From positions 1,987 through 29,167 of the forward strand of contig JAPPKP010000060.1 of assembly GCA_028819955.1 (NCBI GenBank): DNA of 27,181 nucleotides. The letters are read 5' to 3'. Under the pieces are notes generated by a model that worked only from the letters and a program-made list of their open reading frames with translations, had not been told where the DNA came from and made no database searches. Of the stretch, positions 27,139 to 27,181 are shown piece by piece; within the stretch, counting starts at the first letter, position 1; every line of letters begins with the position of its first letter. The DNA is from Rhodospirillaceae bacterium. GTDB lineage: Bacteria > Pseudomonadota > Alphaproteobacteria > UBA828. Position numbers and translations under genes: made by a program.

Positions 27139-27181
27139 CACGGGATATGTCCGGTCCATGTACCAGATGATCTGTCCGGTT

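Overview
The window comes from the chromosome of a GC-rich Gram-negative bacterium, most likely an alphaproteobacterium. The signs are the gene order rplU-rpmA-obgE-proB, a lipid A/Kdo cluster containing a DUF374 acyltransferase next to waaA, an ObgE without a C-terminal extension, a UbiK-like protein followed by a DUF1244 protein, and a PmbA/TldE homologue. I cannot assign a genus.

Positions 1-12850 are mostly a leftward housekeeping block. Reading leftwards: msrA, pmbA (tldE), an MsbA-type lipid A flippase, a DUF374 acyltransferase, waaA (Kdo transferase), lpxK and an LpxL/HtrB-like acyltransferase. A strong sigma70-type promoter then begins rplU-rpmA-obgE-proB; proB is cut by the window edge. 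An acyl-CoA dehydrogenase runs rightwards and meets a leftward mobA. Positions 13007-13595 hold ubiK and a DUF1244 gene.

Positions 13831-22947 hold an amino-sugar-type operon: a Gfo/Idh/MocA oxidoreductase, a NagB-family deaminase/isomerase and a ROK sugar kinase. The ROK gene is split by a 6379-bp insertion (15907-22285). The insertion is two nested IS1595-family (ISXO2-like) transposons. Outer element A has perfect 26-bp terminal inverted repeats and an 8-bp target duplication, AGAATTTC. Inner element B (19282-22255) has 24-bp terminal repeats with one mismatch and an 8-bp duplication, CGGACTTC. B sits at the inner edge of A's right terminal repeat. Removing 15907-22293 restores an uninterrupted 303-codon ROK frame, with the family motif YTLPGW directly after the junction.

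Each element carries the same kind of cargo: a zinc-ribbon DDE transposase, a beta-class DNA methyltransferase fused to a C-terminal HNH nuclease domain, and a related small acidic protein as the last gene. Most of these genes are chained by ATGA stop/start overlaps. A also carries a divergent membrane-anchored protein and a small signal-peptide-like protein; B carries a 90-residue helical protein. The two transposase genes are diverged overall but share a 293-bp block that is 100% identical. The methyltransferase-HNH gene of B is frameshifted at a run of nine G. This transposon-borne methyltransferase-HNH module is the most interesting system in the window.

Positions 22940-26323 hold two tandem, very similar Baeyer-Villiger-type flavin monooxygenases. 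They are followed on the opposite strand by a cupin and a dual-CDGSH iron-sulfur protein. No tRNA, rRNA or CRISPR array was seen, and no gap between genes exceeds 300 bp.
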